Below, piece by piece: positions 1 to 7,399 of a stretch of DNA of 17,740 nt (the stretch's first letter is position 1; each line of letters starts with the position of its first letter). The stretch covers positions 1 through 17,740 of the forward strand of contig JAEZQX010000189.1 in NCBI GenBank assembly GCA_023441105.1, given 5' to 3'. Source of the DNA: Pseudomonadota bacterium. Its GTDB lineage: Bacteria > Pseudomonadota > Gammaproteobacteria > Burkholderiales > Burkholderiaceae. The notes under the pieces were generated by a model. The model was not told the DNA's origin, did no database searches, and saw only the letters and a list, made by a program, of their open reading frames with translations. A program made the position numbers and the translations under genes.

Positions 1-32
1 AACCCCCCCCCAGGGCCCCCTTCGGCCGCCTA

Positions 33-57
33 CCCCCCCTTGCTGGGCAAGGGGGGG
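33..57. repeat. Perfect 11-bp GC-rich hairpin
   Basis: CCCCCCCTTGC at 33-43 pairs perfectly with GCAAGGGGGGG at 47-57 around a 3-nt TGG loop. There is no T-tract on either strand, so it is not a classical intrinsic terminator. It could be a dispersed REP-like palindrome or a transcript-end stabiliser. The homopolymer runs lie close to the contig edge, so the exact stem length may be affected by sequence quality. Confidence 0.7.
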
Positions 58-58
58 C

Positions 59-95
59 GCCGCCTGAGGCCGGGCAAAGCCCGATCCTCGGCGGC
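59..95. repeat. Nested GC-rich stem-loop
   Basis: The outer stem GCCGCC-T-GAGG (59-69) pairs with CCTCGGCGGC (86-95), with one bulged T at 65. Inside it, CGGGC (71-75) and GCCCG (79-83) form a second stem around an AAA loop. It begins two bases after the 33-57 hairpin, so the pair may be one compound palindromic repeat unit. It has no U-tract. The function is unknown. Confidence 0.65.
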
Positions 96-167
96 TGCTG
101 GGTGTGGGGCGATCAGACTTGCGGCGATCGAGGCTGGGGTCGGCAGAGTGTCACCCGATGCCAGTGA

Positions 168-175
168 AGAGGGAG
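168..175 (+). promoter_or_regulatory. Ribosome binding site deciding a TTG start
   Basis: AGAGGGAG lies 4 nt before the TTG at 180 and is the only good Shine-Dalgarno match near the start of the ATPase frame. The ATG at 158 is in another frame, and a TGA at 165-167 blocks any earlier start in this frame, so TTG 180 is the best start. Confidence 0.65.
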
Positions 176-179
176 CGGC

Positions 180-1865
180 TTGAGCGCCAAGGACAAGACC
201 AACGCGCCGCGCGATGGCGTGGTGCTGGAGGTGCGCAACCTGTCGGTGGCGTTGCCGGAGGATGCGGACCGCAGCCATGCGCTGAAGGACTTCTCCATCA
301 CCGTCGCGCGCGGCGAGATCGTCTGCCTGGTGGGGGAGTCGGGTTCGGGCAAGTCGGTGTCGGCATTCTCGACGATGGGGCTGCTGCCGAAGGCGCTGCC
401 GATCACCGGCGGCTCGATCAAGCTCGGTGGCGAGGAGCTGGTGGGCATCCCGACACGGCGGCTGCGCGATCTGCGTGGCAACCAGATGGGCATGATCTTC
501 CAGGAGCCGATGACCGCACTCAATCCGGTGATGCGCTGTGGCGACCAGATCGACGAGGTGCTGCGCGAACACACCGATCTCGGTGCCGAGCAGCGCCGGC
601 GCCGGATCCGCGCGATGATCGAGCAGGTGCACCTGCCGGAGCCGGATCGCATCATCGCCTCGTTCCCGCACCAGCTCTCGGGCGGCCAGCGCCAACGGAT
701 CATGATCGCCATGGCGCTGATCCTCGAGCCGGCACTGCTGATCGCCGACGAACCGACCACGGCGCTCGACGTCACCACCCAGGCGCAGATCCTGCGCCTG
801 ATCCGCGAGTTGCAGCGCGACCGCGGCACCGGCGTCCTGTTCATCACCCACGACTTCGGCGTCGTCGCCGAGATCGCCGACCGGGTCGCGGTGCTGCGCT
901 ATGGCGAACTCGTCGAAGTCGGCCCCACCGCCGAGATCCTGCGCGCGCCGAAGCATCCGTACACCCGCATGCTGATCGACTCGGTGCCGTCGCATACGCC
1001 GCCGGCGGTGTCGGAGCAGACGCAGCGCGAGCTGCAGCAGGCGCCGGTGGTGCTCGACGTGCGCCAGCTCGGCAAGACCTACACCACCTCGTCGCTGTTC
1101 TCCGGCGGCCGCGCGGTGAAAGCCGCAGAGGACGTGTCGATCACCATCCGCAAGGGCGAGACGCTGGGCATCGTCGGCGAATCCGGCTCGGGCAAGTCGA
1201 CCGTCGCGCGCTGCGTCGCGCGCCTGATCGATCCGACCGGCGGCCACATCATGCTCGGCAGCGACGACATCGCCCGCATGCCGCCCGGCCGCCTGCGCGA
1301 ACTGCGCCGCAAGGTGCAGATCGTCTTCCAGGATCCCTACCGGTCGCTGAATCCGCGCCGCACCGTGGGCCTGTCGATCATCGAAGGGCCGATGAACTAC
1401 GGCGTTTCACGCGAAGCCGCCTTGAAGCATGCCCGCGACCTGATGAAGCTGGTGCGCCTCGACCCGGATTCGCTCGAGCGCTATCCGCACCAATTCTCCG
1501 GCGGCCAGCGGCAGCGCATCTGCCTGGCGCGGGCGTTGGCCATGGATCCGGAGCTGCTGATCGCCGACGAGGCGGTCTCGGCCCTCGACGTCTCGGTACA
1601 GGCGCAGGTGATGCGGCTGCTGGAGGAGATCCAGGCGCGGCTCAACCTCGCCATCCTGTTCATCACGCACGACCTGCGGGTCGCGGCGCAGATCTGCGAT
1701 TCGGTGGCGGTGATGCAGAAAGGGCGAATCGTCGAGTACGGATCCGCCGGCACGCTGTTCGGCAATCCGTCGCATCCTTACACGCGCGAGCTCTTCGCTG
1801 CGGCGCCGGGTCGCGAAGCGCTCGCCGCGTTGCGACCCACCCCCGCAACCGCGCCGGCCGGCTGA
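180..1865 (+). CDS. Dual-NBD peptide-type ABC transporter ATPase (GsiA/YejF-like)
   Basis: This is a 561-aa cytoplasmic ATPase with two nucleotide-binding domains in one chain, as in GsiA and YejF, energising uptake of peptides, glutathione or similar solutes. NBD1 has Walker A GESGSGKS (52-59), Q-loop Q108, signature LSGGQ (166-170), Walker B ending in E191 and switch H224. NBD2 has Walker A GESGSGKS (333-340), Q384, signature FSGGQ (439-443), Walker B with E464 and H497. Each NBD ends in the oligopeptide-transporter motif HPYTR (259-263 and 532-536). NBD2 has DEAVSALD, as in GsiA, instead of the usual DEPTSALD. The start is TTG with a good RBS. No permease or binding-protein gene is visible. 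Upstream genes may lie outside the window, but the hairpins just before it make it look like the first or only gene of its unit. The substrate cannot be read from the ATPase. Confidence 0.93.
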   Translation: MSAKDKTNAPRDGVVLEVRNLSVALPEDADRSHALKDFSITVARGEIVCLVGESGSGKSVSAFSTMGLLPKALPITGGSIKLGGEELVGIPTRRLRDLRGNQMGMIFQEPMTALNPVMRCGDQIDEVLREHTDLGAEQRRRRIRAMIEQVHLPEPDRIIASFPHQLSGGQRQRIMIAMALILEPALLIADEPTTALDVTTQAQILRLIRELQRDRGTGVLFITHDFGVVAEIADRVAVLRYGELVEVGPTAEILRAPKHPYTRMLIDSVPSHTPPAVSEQTQRELQQAPVVLDVRQLGKTYTTSSLFSGGRAVKAAEDVSITIRKGETLGIVGESGSGKSTVARCVARLIDPTGGHIMLGSDDIARMPPGRLRELRRKVQIVFQDPYRSLNPRRTVGLSIIEGPMNYGVSREAALKHARDLMKLVRLDPDSLERYPHQFSGGQRQRICLARALAMDPELLIADEAVSALDVSVQAQVMRLLEEIQARLNLAILFITHDLRVAAQICDSVAVMQKGRIVEYGSAGTLFGNPSHPYTRELFAAAPGREALAALRPTPATAPAG

Positions 1866-1878
1866 TCTCCCGCCGGCC
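1856..1878. terminator. Weak hairpin at convergent gene junction
   Basis: GGCCGGC (1856-1862) pairs perfectly with GCCGGCC (1872-1878) around a 9-nt loop that contains the ATPase stop codon. It lies in the short space between two converging genes (1866-1923), where a shared transcription end is expected. No T-run follows on either strand, so intrinsic termination is uncertain. Confidence 0.3.
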
Positions 1879-1923
1879 TCATCCATCGGATCTCGACGCT
1901 CGGGCGCCGGGCGGCGCGGCGGC

Positions 1924-2967
1924 TCAGAGGAAGCGCTCCGCCTGCGCGAGCAGGTCTTTCTTCGGCGCGAGCTCGTCGCGCGGGATCCGCACCAGGGCGA
2001 TGATGGCGCGCAACCCTTCCCCGATGTGGAGCTCGGTGAGCTCCAGGTCGTTGGCCGGCTCGTTGGCGGGCTCGTCGCCCGTCGCTGCATCGAGCTTGAA
2101 GCCCATCATGTCGAGGCGCATCAGGACACGTTTCGCGCCCAGGAGCTGCCCGGAGTCCTTGAGCACTGCGTTGATGTGGTCGATGTAGCCGTCGAGCATG
2201 GACAGGCTGCCCTTGGCTTCGAGATAGTTTTCCGTCGCATTCTTGAGCGCATGGTCGATGTCGGCCATCTGCTGATCGATGCCGACCGGCGCGACCATCA
2301 GCCCCTGCAGACCGGTGCGCGTGCCCTGGAGCAAGCGCCGCTTCATCATGAGATGCGCTTGCTGGTGGGCCAGCTCCTTCGCTCGCTGTTCGACGGCCAC
2401 GATGCGCGCCAGCACCAGCTGCCCCAGGCGCTCGATGATGCCGCGCCCGACATCGAGCCGGGTCAGCGCCTCGTCGGCGGCCGGCGCGATCAACCGATGA
2501 TCCGAGAAGCTCACTGTCGTCCGGGCGACCTCCTGGCGCAGCAAGCCGTTCTCCAGGCGCGGCGCCAGCACCCGGCGCTCGGTGCACTTCATGCCGAGCA
2601 GCGCATGAGCTTCGTTGCAGCCGGGGTGCTCCTCGAAGAAGCGGCGCACCTCGTCGCTGCGCGAGATGCATTCGGTGACTTCGGCTGCATTGCTGAAGAA
2701 TGAGCGGACATAGGGATCCACGCCCCATGCGGCACGCGACAGGACGATGGGGGGAAGTGGCAGGCGACCCAGGTCACGCAGGTGCGCAATCGTGCTGCGC
2801 GCACCATCGGCAAGCTTGGCGCGATAGCCCGACTGCAACTTCACGCGCGGCTCGACCGCTTCGACGATCACGTCGATCATCTCGTCGATCAGCTTCTGGT
2901 CGGTGGCGCTTGCCTGGTCGGAGGGGCCGCCAAACAATGCGCGAACGACGCTGTCCAGCAATGACAT
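1924..2967 (-). CDS. Conserved-looking hypothetical protein, 347 aa
   Basis: I do not recognise the family. The ATG at 2967 has the Shine-Dalgarno GGAGAAG about 3 nt upstream, and the gene follows ldhA by 36 nt, so it is probably the last gene of the operon. The protein is predicted soluble, with no signal peptide or membrane segment. It appears mainly helical and rich in charged residues, with long amphipathic stretches around residues 23-65 and 160-290. A short near-repeat DEPANEPAND (298-307) separates the body from a compact end. Cysteines are few (100, 117, 128) and no metal-binding or catalytic motif stands out. Good codon bias and the RBS support a real gene. Its position suggests co-expression with lactate dehydrogenase and the AspT-like carrier, but no function should be inferred from that alone. 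Confidence 0.75.
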   Translation of the reverse strand: MSLLDSVVRALFGGPSDQASATDQKLIDEMIDVIVEAVEPRVKLQSGYRAKLADGARSTIAHLRDLGRLPLPPIVLSRAAWGVDPYVRSFFSNAAEVTECISRSDEVRRFFEEHPGCNEAHALLGMKCTERRVLAPRLENGLLRQEVARTTVSFSDHRLIAPAADEALTRLDVGRGIIERLGQLVLARIVAVEQRAKELAHQQAHLMMKRRLLQGTRTGLQGLMVAPVGIDQQMADIDHALKNATENYLEAKGSLSMLDGYIDHINAVLKDSGQLLGAKRVLMRLDMMGFKLDAATGDEPANEPANDLELTELHIGEGLRAIIALVRIPRDELAPKKDLLAQAERFL

Positions 2968-3003
2968 GATCTTCTCCGCTTCTGCCGCCGATACGAACTG
3001 CCG

Positions 3004-3999
3004 TCACGCAACCCTTACCTCATTGGAAAGAGGGCTCCCGGTGGCGAACTCGGACACGCTGCGCAGCGTCGTCTCGCTGATGGTCGTGATCGCTTCACGG
3101 GTCAGGAAGGCCTGGTGACCGGTCACGATCACGTTCGGGAAGGCGAGCAGGCGCTGCAGCACGTCGTCGGTCACGATCGTGCCGGACAGATCGCGGAAGA
3201 ACAACGCCGCTTCCTGCTCATAGACATCCAGCGCCAGGCCGCCCAGCTGCCCGCTCTTGAGCGCCTCGATAGCAGCCTCCGTATCCACCAGGCCACCGCG
3301 ACTGGTGTTGACCAGCAGGGCGCCGCGCTTCACCCTCGCCAACGACGCGGCATCGACGATATGGTAGGTCTCCGGTGTCAGTGGACAGTGAAGCGAGATG
3401 ATGTCCGCGTTGGCGCCGATTTCGCCACGTTCGGCATAGCGCGCGCCCAGCGCCTCGAACTCGGCCGACGGAAACTTGTCATAGCCTATGACCTCGCAAC
3501 CGAAGCCCAGCATGATGCGGGCAAACACGCGACCGATCTTGCCGGTGCCCACCACGGCCGCAGTCTTTCCGTGCAGGTCGAAGCCCATCAAGCCGTCGAG
3601 CGAGAAGTTGGAGTCCCGCGTGCGGTTGTAGGCTCGGTGGGTCTTGCGATTGATGGCCAGGAGCAGCGCGACCGCATGCTCGGCAACCGAGTACGGCGAG
3701 TAGTCGACCACGCGGACGACCTTGACGCCCAGGCGCGCTGCAGCCTCCAGGTCGACGTTGTTGAAGCCGGTGCACCGGAGAGCCACCAATGTCGTCCCGC
3801 CGGCCCGAAGCGCCTCGAGGACGTCTGCGTTGGCGACATCATTGACGAAGATGCACACGGCGGCATGGCCCGCGGCGAGAGCGACCGACTCCGGACCGAG
3901 CGCCGCCTCGAAGTACACCAGCTCGTGGCCCTCGGCGGCATTCGCCGCATCGAGAAACTGTCGGTCGTAGGGCTTGGTGCTGAACACGGCAATCTTCAT
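3004..3999 (-). CDS. ldhA: D-lactate dehydrogenase (NAD-dependent, fermentative)
   Basis: This cytoplasmic 331-aa enzyme reduces pyruvate to D-lactate with NADH. It aligns by eye along its length with E. coli LdhA (329 aa), from the N-terminal MKIAVFSTKPYD to the conserved TGHQAFLT segment. The Rossmann motif GTGKIG is at 151-156, with acidic D174 after the second beta strand for NAD preference. The catalytic trio R234 (NTSRGG), E263 and H295 (TGHQAF) sits one residue from the E. coli numbering. The start is ATG 3999, with GAGAG upstream. The frame stays open to 4245, but that extension lies antisense within the transporter gene and has no homology. It follows the AspT-like transporter by 47 nt, consistent with an operon. 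The close match supports lactate rather than another 2-hydroxyacid. Confidence 0.93.
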   Translation of the reverse strand: MKIAVFSTKPYDRQFLDAANAAEGHELVYFEAALGPESVALAAGHAAVCIFVNDVANADVLEALRAGGTTLVALRCTGFNNVDLEAAARLGVKVVRVVDYSPYSVAEHAVALLLAINRKTHRAYNRTRDSNFSLDGLMGFDLHGKTAAVVGTGKIGRVFARIMLGFGCEVIGYDKFPSAEFEALGARYAERGEIGANADIISLHCPLTPETYHIVDAASLARVKRGALLVNTSRGGLVDTEAAIEALKSGQLGGLALDVYEQEAALFFRDLSGTIVTDDVLQRLLAFPNVIVTGHQAFLTREAITTISETTLRSVSEFATGSPLSNEVRVA

Positions 4000-4046
4000 A
4001 CAGCTCTCACAGTTGGCATTGCGACCGGCGCGCGGCGATGTCCCCG

Positions 4047-5639
4047 TCAAGTCAGCATGGTCGCCGCAATCTGCACGAACAGGATCTTCCCGATCGTCAT
4101 GGACGGAAAGATCATGGCGTAGCCGATGTCGGGTCGATCCGTCGGCGCAGTGCGGCTGGCGAAGGCAAGGATGGCCGGATTGCCGGTCGCACCGGACATC
4201 ACCCCGATCGAGGTATCGAAGGGCATCCGGAAGACCCACATGCACAGCACCGTCGTGACCAGCACCAGCACAACGGTGATCACGATGGCGTAGATGAGGA
4301 AAGTGAGCCCCGTAGCTCCCACGGTGGCAAAGAACTTCGGTCCGGAAGCAATGCCGACCTGGGCCAGAAAGAGGGTGAGGCCGAGATTCCTGAGCACCAG
4401 GTTGGCGGAGAACGGCATCGTCCAGACGAACGGTCCCGAACGGCGCAGCTTGCCGAGGTACAGGGCGAACAGGAGCAAGCCCGCCAGGCCGAGCGTCATC
4501 TTCCCGCCGCCCGGGATCGGCAGCGCGATCATCCCCAGCAGAAGGCCGACCGCCGCACCAATGCCGATGGAAATGAAGCTGAGTTCGGCCGTGCCCTTGA
4601 TCGAGTCCCCGAACAGCCTTCGGACGGCCTTGGTGTGGATGCGGTCGACCAGGAGCCCGACCCGGTCTCCGACTTCGAGAATGAGGTCGGGACTGGGGAA
4701 CAGGTCGCCATCGCCCCGCCGGACATGGGCGATCGACGCGTCGACGCCGTCTGGAAAGCGAATGTCTTTCAGCGCCTGCCCGACCACGGCGCGGCTCGAG
4801 GCGAAAACCCGCCGATAGACGAGGCCGCTTTCGGTGTGGCTGGCCATTCTTCCGGGCTGGGCCTCTCCGAACAACGCCACGGCTGTCGCCAGCGCCTCGG
4901 GCGTGGTGGCAGTAGCCAGCAGCACATCATCGGCCCTGAGTACCATCGAATCCGTGGGAAGCTGGTTCTGATGCTCCCGGCGGATGGCGGGGATGCCGAC
5001 ACCCGCCGGCAACCGGGAGCGCAGGTCCGAGAAGCTCATCCCGACGAACTCCGGATTGCGCAGGGCGATCTCGGCCGCTTCCATCGTCTGGGCGCCCGAC
5101 TGGTCGATTGGCGGCTTGAGCCAGATGTTCATCAGATGGATGCACAGGATGGGAATCGCGACGCCGAACGGATAGGCGACGCCATATCCGACCGCTGCGC
5201 CATCGCTTTGCAGGGCCGCGAGGATCGCCTGCAGCGTTGCAGTGCTCGTGCCGGCACCGGCGAAGAGACCCAAAGCCTCGTCCAGCTTGACGCCGAAGAG
5301 CGGCACCAGCGCCAGGGCCAGGAAGCCCGATGCGATGACGCCCAGCGCGGCGGCAGCATTCGCCTTGAGGCCCTCGGCACTGGTCAGCCCCTTGAAGAAC
5401 TGCGCGCCGTATTGGATGCCCACGCCATAGAGGAACAGCAGCAGGCCCAGTGTCCCGACGAGCCCCGGCGGGGCGGCCTTCGGCGCGAATCCGCCGATCG
5501 CCAGGCCGACGAAGAGCACTGCGCCCGCCCCTAGCGAGAACCCCCGGATGCTGATCTCGCCGACGAGGTACCCGAGCGCAATCGTCAGGAAGAGCGTGAA
5601 GAGCAACTGTGTTTCGAGCAGTGTCCTGATGGCGTCCAT
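4047..5639 (-). CDS. AspT/YidE-family aspartate:alanine exchanger-like transporter
   Basis: This 530-aa inner-membrane protein has the layout of the aspartate:alanine exchanger family. Hydrophobic helices run from about 8 to 165, a cytoplasmic region of about 180-340 is compatible with two TrkA-C (RCK_C) domains, and a second helical block spans about 350-530. The two halves carry the family's paired motifs, GAGTSTATLQA (128-138) and GATGNPAILAFA (483-494). The AspT prototype swaps aspartate for alanine and thereby generates proton motive force. Relatives such as YidE and YbjL handle dicarboxylates or are uncharacterised, so the substrate is open. I chose ATG 5639 because GGAG (5651-5654) lies upstream and overlaps the previous stop (TAGGAG). 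The in-frame extension to 5732 is unrelated sequence inside the preceding gene. Pairing with ldhA suggests organic-acid exchange during fermentation, which is inference. Confidence 0.85.
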   Translation of the reverse strand: MDAIRTLLETQLLFTLFLTIALGYLVGEISIRGFSLGAGAVLFVGLAIGGFAPKAAPPGLVGTLGLLLFLYGVGIQYGAQFFKGLTSAEGLKANAAAALGVIASGFLALALVPLFGVKLDEALGLFAGAGTSTATLQAILAALQSDGAAVGYGVAYPFGVAIPILCIHLMNIWLKPPIDQSGAQTMEAAEIALRNPEFVGMSFSDLRSRLPAGVGIPAIRREHQNQLPTDSMVLRADDVLLATATTPEALATAVALFGEAQPGRMASHTESGLVYRRVFASSRAVVGQALKDIRFPDGVDASIAHVRRGDGDLFPSPDLILEVGDRVGLLVDRIHTKAVRRLFGDSIKGTAELSFISIGIGAAVGLLLGMIALPIPGGGKMTLGLAGLLLFALYLGKLRRSGPFVWTMPFSANLVLRNLGLTLFLAQVGIASGPKFFATVGATGLTFLIYAIVITVVLVLVTTVLCMWVFRMPFDTSIGVMSGATGNPAILAFASRTAPTDRPDIGYAMIFPSMTIGKILFVQIAATMLT

Positions 5640-5653
5640 GATTTGAGTTGCTC

Positions 5654-6331
5654 CTATTGATTGGCTTGGCGTCGAACCCAAGGGATGTGAAGGAAAGGGA
5701 AGTCGTGGTCGCCGGTCGGCGAGGCCAGCCATTCGAGGAAGCAGCGGAAGGCCTCGTCGACGGCCTCCTGCCTGTCCTGGATGATCAGTTCACGTTCGTC
5801 GAGCGGCAGCTCGCTGGCGCCATCCTTGAGCAGCCTGATCTGCGCCTGGATCATGCGGCCGCTCTCCTGCTCGATGCGGCGCAACGCGGCGACGAAGGGA
5901 TCCATCTCGTCCGTGCCGTCCGGTATCAAGGGCGCCGTCCGCACCCGCGCAAGCAGCGCATGGCCGAGCGCGAGGGCGGAGTACGCCGCCCGGCCTCCGA
6001 GCGCCCGTCCCGGCGGCAGCTGGATCTGCCACCATTGAGCCCACAGCTGCGCCGTGAGCCTGGTGCCCTCGACATAGATGGACCAATTCGCGGACCAGCG
6101 GGTGACGCGCGCCAGCAAAGCCGCAAACTCGACCTCGCGGAAGTACTGCCCGTGGACGAAGGGAAAGGCGATGGTGACCTGCGGCTGCAGCTCGACCGCC
6201 CCGAGGATTGCGGCGTTGACCGACTTGGCCGCGCCGAGGAAGAGCGAAATCCTGGTCTGCATGTCGGCGCCGAAGCCGTGCTCGGCGATGACGGCACGCG
6301 CCCTGTCGTAGTGCTCCTGCGTGAGGCTCAT
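5654..6331 (-). CDS. Hypothetical protein, 225 aa, Trp-rich centre
   Basis: I do not recognise the family. The ATG at 6331 overlaps the stop of the upstream hydrolase (ATGA, 6328-6331) and has a strong GGAGGAGG Shine-Dalgarno, so translation is probably coupled to it. It ends 14 nt before the AspT-like gene. There is no signal peptide or clear transmembrane helix. The sequence looks mostly helical, with a tryptophan-rich segment at residues 79-101 (five Trp), which could be a membrane-surface or granule-binding face. A charged helix follows around 143-195, and the protein ends in a WVRRQANQ-like tail. A phasin-like role on polyhydroxybutyrate granules was considered because of the 3-hydroxybutyrate genes nearby, but no phasin motif supports it. 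Confidence 0.75.
   Translation of the reverse strand: MSLTQEHYDRARAVIAEHGFGADMQTRISLFLGAAKSVNAAILGAVELQPQVTIAFPFVHGQYFREVEFAALLARVTRWSANWSIYVEGTRLTAQLWAQWWQIQLPPGRALGGRAAYSALALGHALLARVRTAPLIPDGTDEMDPFVAALRRIEQESGRMIQAQIRLLKDGASELPLDERELIIQDRQEAVDEAFRCFLEWLASPTGDHDFPFLHIPWVRRQANQ
6328..6331 (-). promoter_or_regulatory. ATGA start/stop overlap (translational coupling)
   Basis: The stop TGA of the 350-aa hydrolase (6328-6330) overlaps the ATG of the 225-aa protein (6329-6331). The downstream gene's GGAGGAGG ribosome binding site lies inside the last hydrolase codons and encodes its terminal arginines. Terminating ribosomes can therefore restart directly. Confidence 0.8.
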
Positions 6332-7380
6332 GCCGGGCGCCTCCTCCCCGCCGCACGCACGCCCGTGGCGGCACGCTCGGACTTCAGCCTGGCCGGCCGG
6401 CCGTCGGCGGGAGCCCGCCGCCGCGGCTGAGGCGTGGCGGACGCCGCGGGCAGTGGCAGCGCGCGCATGTGATCCCCAGGGCACGGAAAAGCATGGCGCT
6501 CGGCGTCGGCCCGATCGCTTGCGATCCAGACCGAGCCGTCGCCGTCCCAGGTGCCGTCATCCACCGCCCGGAAGAATTCACGCAGCTGCCGCAGCGTGAT
6601 GTCGGGCAGCTCCAGCGTGAAGGCGTGGTAGGCGTGCTGGATCAGCATCAAGCGGCAATTTGGCAGCTCGCGCCGCAGCAGCTCATGACATTCCCGCGGC
6701 GTGAAGAAGTCGTGCTCGCCATTCATGAGCAACACTGGGGCGTGGATCTCCTTCAGCCGCGGCGTCAGCGGCTTGAAGGTGACGAACGACTCCATCAGGT
6801 TCTGCAAGGCGTACAGGTCGTTGCCGATGTAGCCGGACCGCATCATCGCGGGTATGCGCGCGCGGTTGGCGGCTAGCCACGCCGAGCTCATGTTCATCGG
6901 ATACAGGATGCTTTGCAGGTAGGGCAGGCCGACCTGGGTCAGCCCCTCGTACAGCACGTTGCCCAGCAACTCGAGCTGCGGCGTGAGCTCGGCGAAACCG
7001 CTCATCACCGCCAGGCCGGCCAGCCGCTCGCTGTGCCGGACGGCGAAGTCGAGCGCGACCACGGCGCCGAAGCTGATGCCGGCGAGGTGTGTACGCCCGA
7101 TCTCGAGGTGGCCCAGCAGGGCGGCCAGGAGATCGGCATGCTCGGCCAGCTCGATGCCCAGCACCGGCTTGGCCGACTGCCCCTGGCCGAGCATGTCGTA
7201 CGCCAGCACCCGATAGCTGCCCGCAAGCTTCGCGGCGTAGGCCGTCCACAAGTCCGCGTTCTGGGTCAGGCCGTTCGCGAACGTGACGAGCGGCAGGCGC
7301 GCATCGCCCGTCAACGCGTAGCGGATGCGCTGCCCATGGATGTCCGCAAACTGCTCGCTCCAGACGCCTGACGCTGCCAT
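6328..7380 (-). CDS. Cytoplasmic alpha/beta hydrolase with basic C-terminal extension
   Basis: This is a 350-aa serine hydrolase of the alpha/beta fold (AB hydrolase-1 type, PcaD/BioH-like). The nucleophile elbow is GISFGA (S103), the probable acid is D224 in GEHDFF, and the base is H252 (or H249) in HAYHAF. An oxyanion-type segment FANGL is at 34-38. The catalytic domain ends near residue 270. The remaining 80 residues include DGDGSVW followed by a tail very rich in Arg, Ala and Pro, which is not part of the fold. There is no signal peptide. ATG 7380 was chosen for the fold's N-terminus and a G-rich RBS; earlier in-frame sequence lies antisense in the porin gene. It lies 19 nt after the porin gene. 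It could be an esterase, lactonase or thioesterase; the substrate is unknown. Confidence 0.85.
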   Translation of the reverse strand: MAASGVWSEQFADIHGQRIRYALTGDARLPLVTFANGLTQNADLWTAYAAKLAGSYRVLAYDMLGQGQSAKPVLGIELAEHADLLAALLGHLEIGRTHLAGISFGAVVALDFAVRHSERLAGLAVMSGFAELTPQLELLGNVLYEGLTQVGLPYLQSILYPMNMSSAWLAANRARIPAMMRSGYIGNDLYALQNLMESFVTFKPLTPRLKEIHAPVLLMNGEHDFFTPRECHELLRRELPNCRLMLIQHAYHAFTLELPDITLRQLREFFRAVDDGTWDGDGSVWIASDRADAERHAFPCPGDHMRALPLPAASATPQPRRRAPADGRPARLKSERAATGVRAAGRRRPA

Positions 7381-7399
7381 CCTTGCCCCCTGCCGCCGG

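Larger units (their letters stand above)
1..179. other. Non-coding leader with GC-rich palindromes
   Basis: I see no supportable gene before the ABC ATPase. The first 20 bases are almost pure C/G homopolymer and look like a contig edge. Positions 33-95 hold two adjacent stem-loops, annotated separately. Positions 96-165 read open in some frames, but none resembles the C-terminus of a peptide-transporter permease, which is what would normally precede this ATPase. I found no clear -35/-10 promoter. An in-frame TGA at 165-167 closes the ATPase frame upstream. Confidence 0.6.

Noticed and set aside
104..2188. A 694-codon plus-strand frame overlapping the ABC ATPase
   Set aside because: It is out of frame with a protein that has all ABC motifs, and its product is Arg/Ala/Gly-rich noise.
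4000..4245. N-terminal extension of the lactate dehydrogenase frame
   Set aside because: The E. coli-like N-terminus begins at Met 3999. The extension overlaps the transporter gene's 3' end and lacks homology.
5640..5732. N-terminal extension of the AspT-like transporter
   Set aside because: The membrane protein begins naturally at Met 5639, with GGAG upstream. The extension is a shadow of the 225-aa gene's end.
5654..6331. Calling the 225-aa protein a phasin
   Set aside because: It is helix-rich and near 3-hydroxybutyrate genes, but the phasin motif is absent and the Trp-rich centre is atypical.
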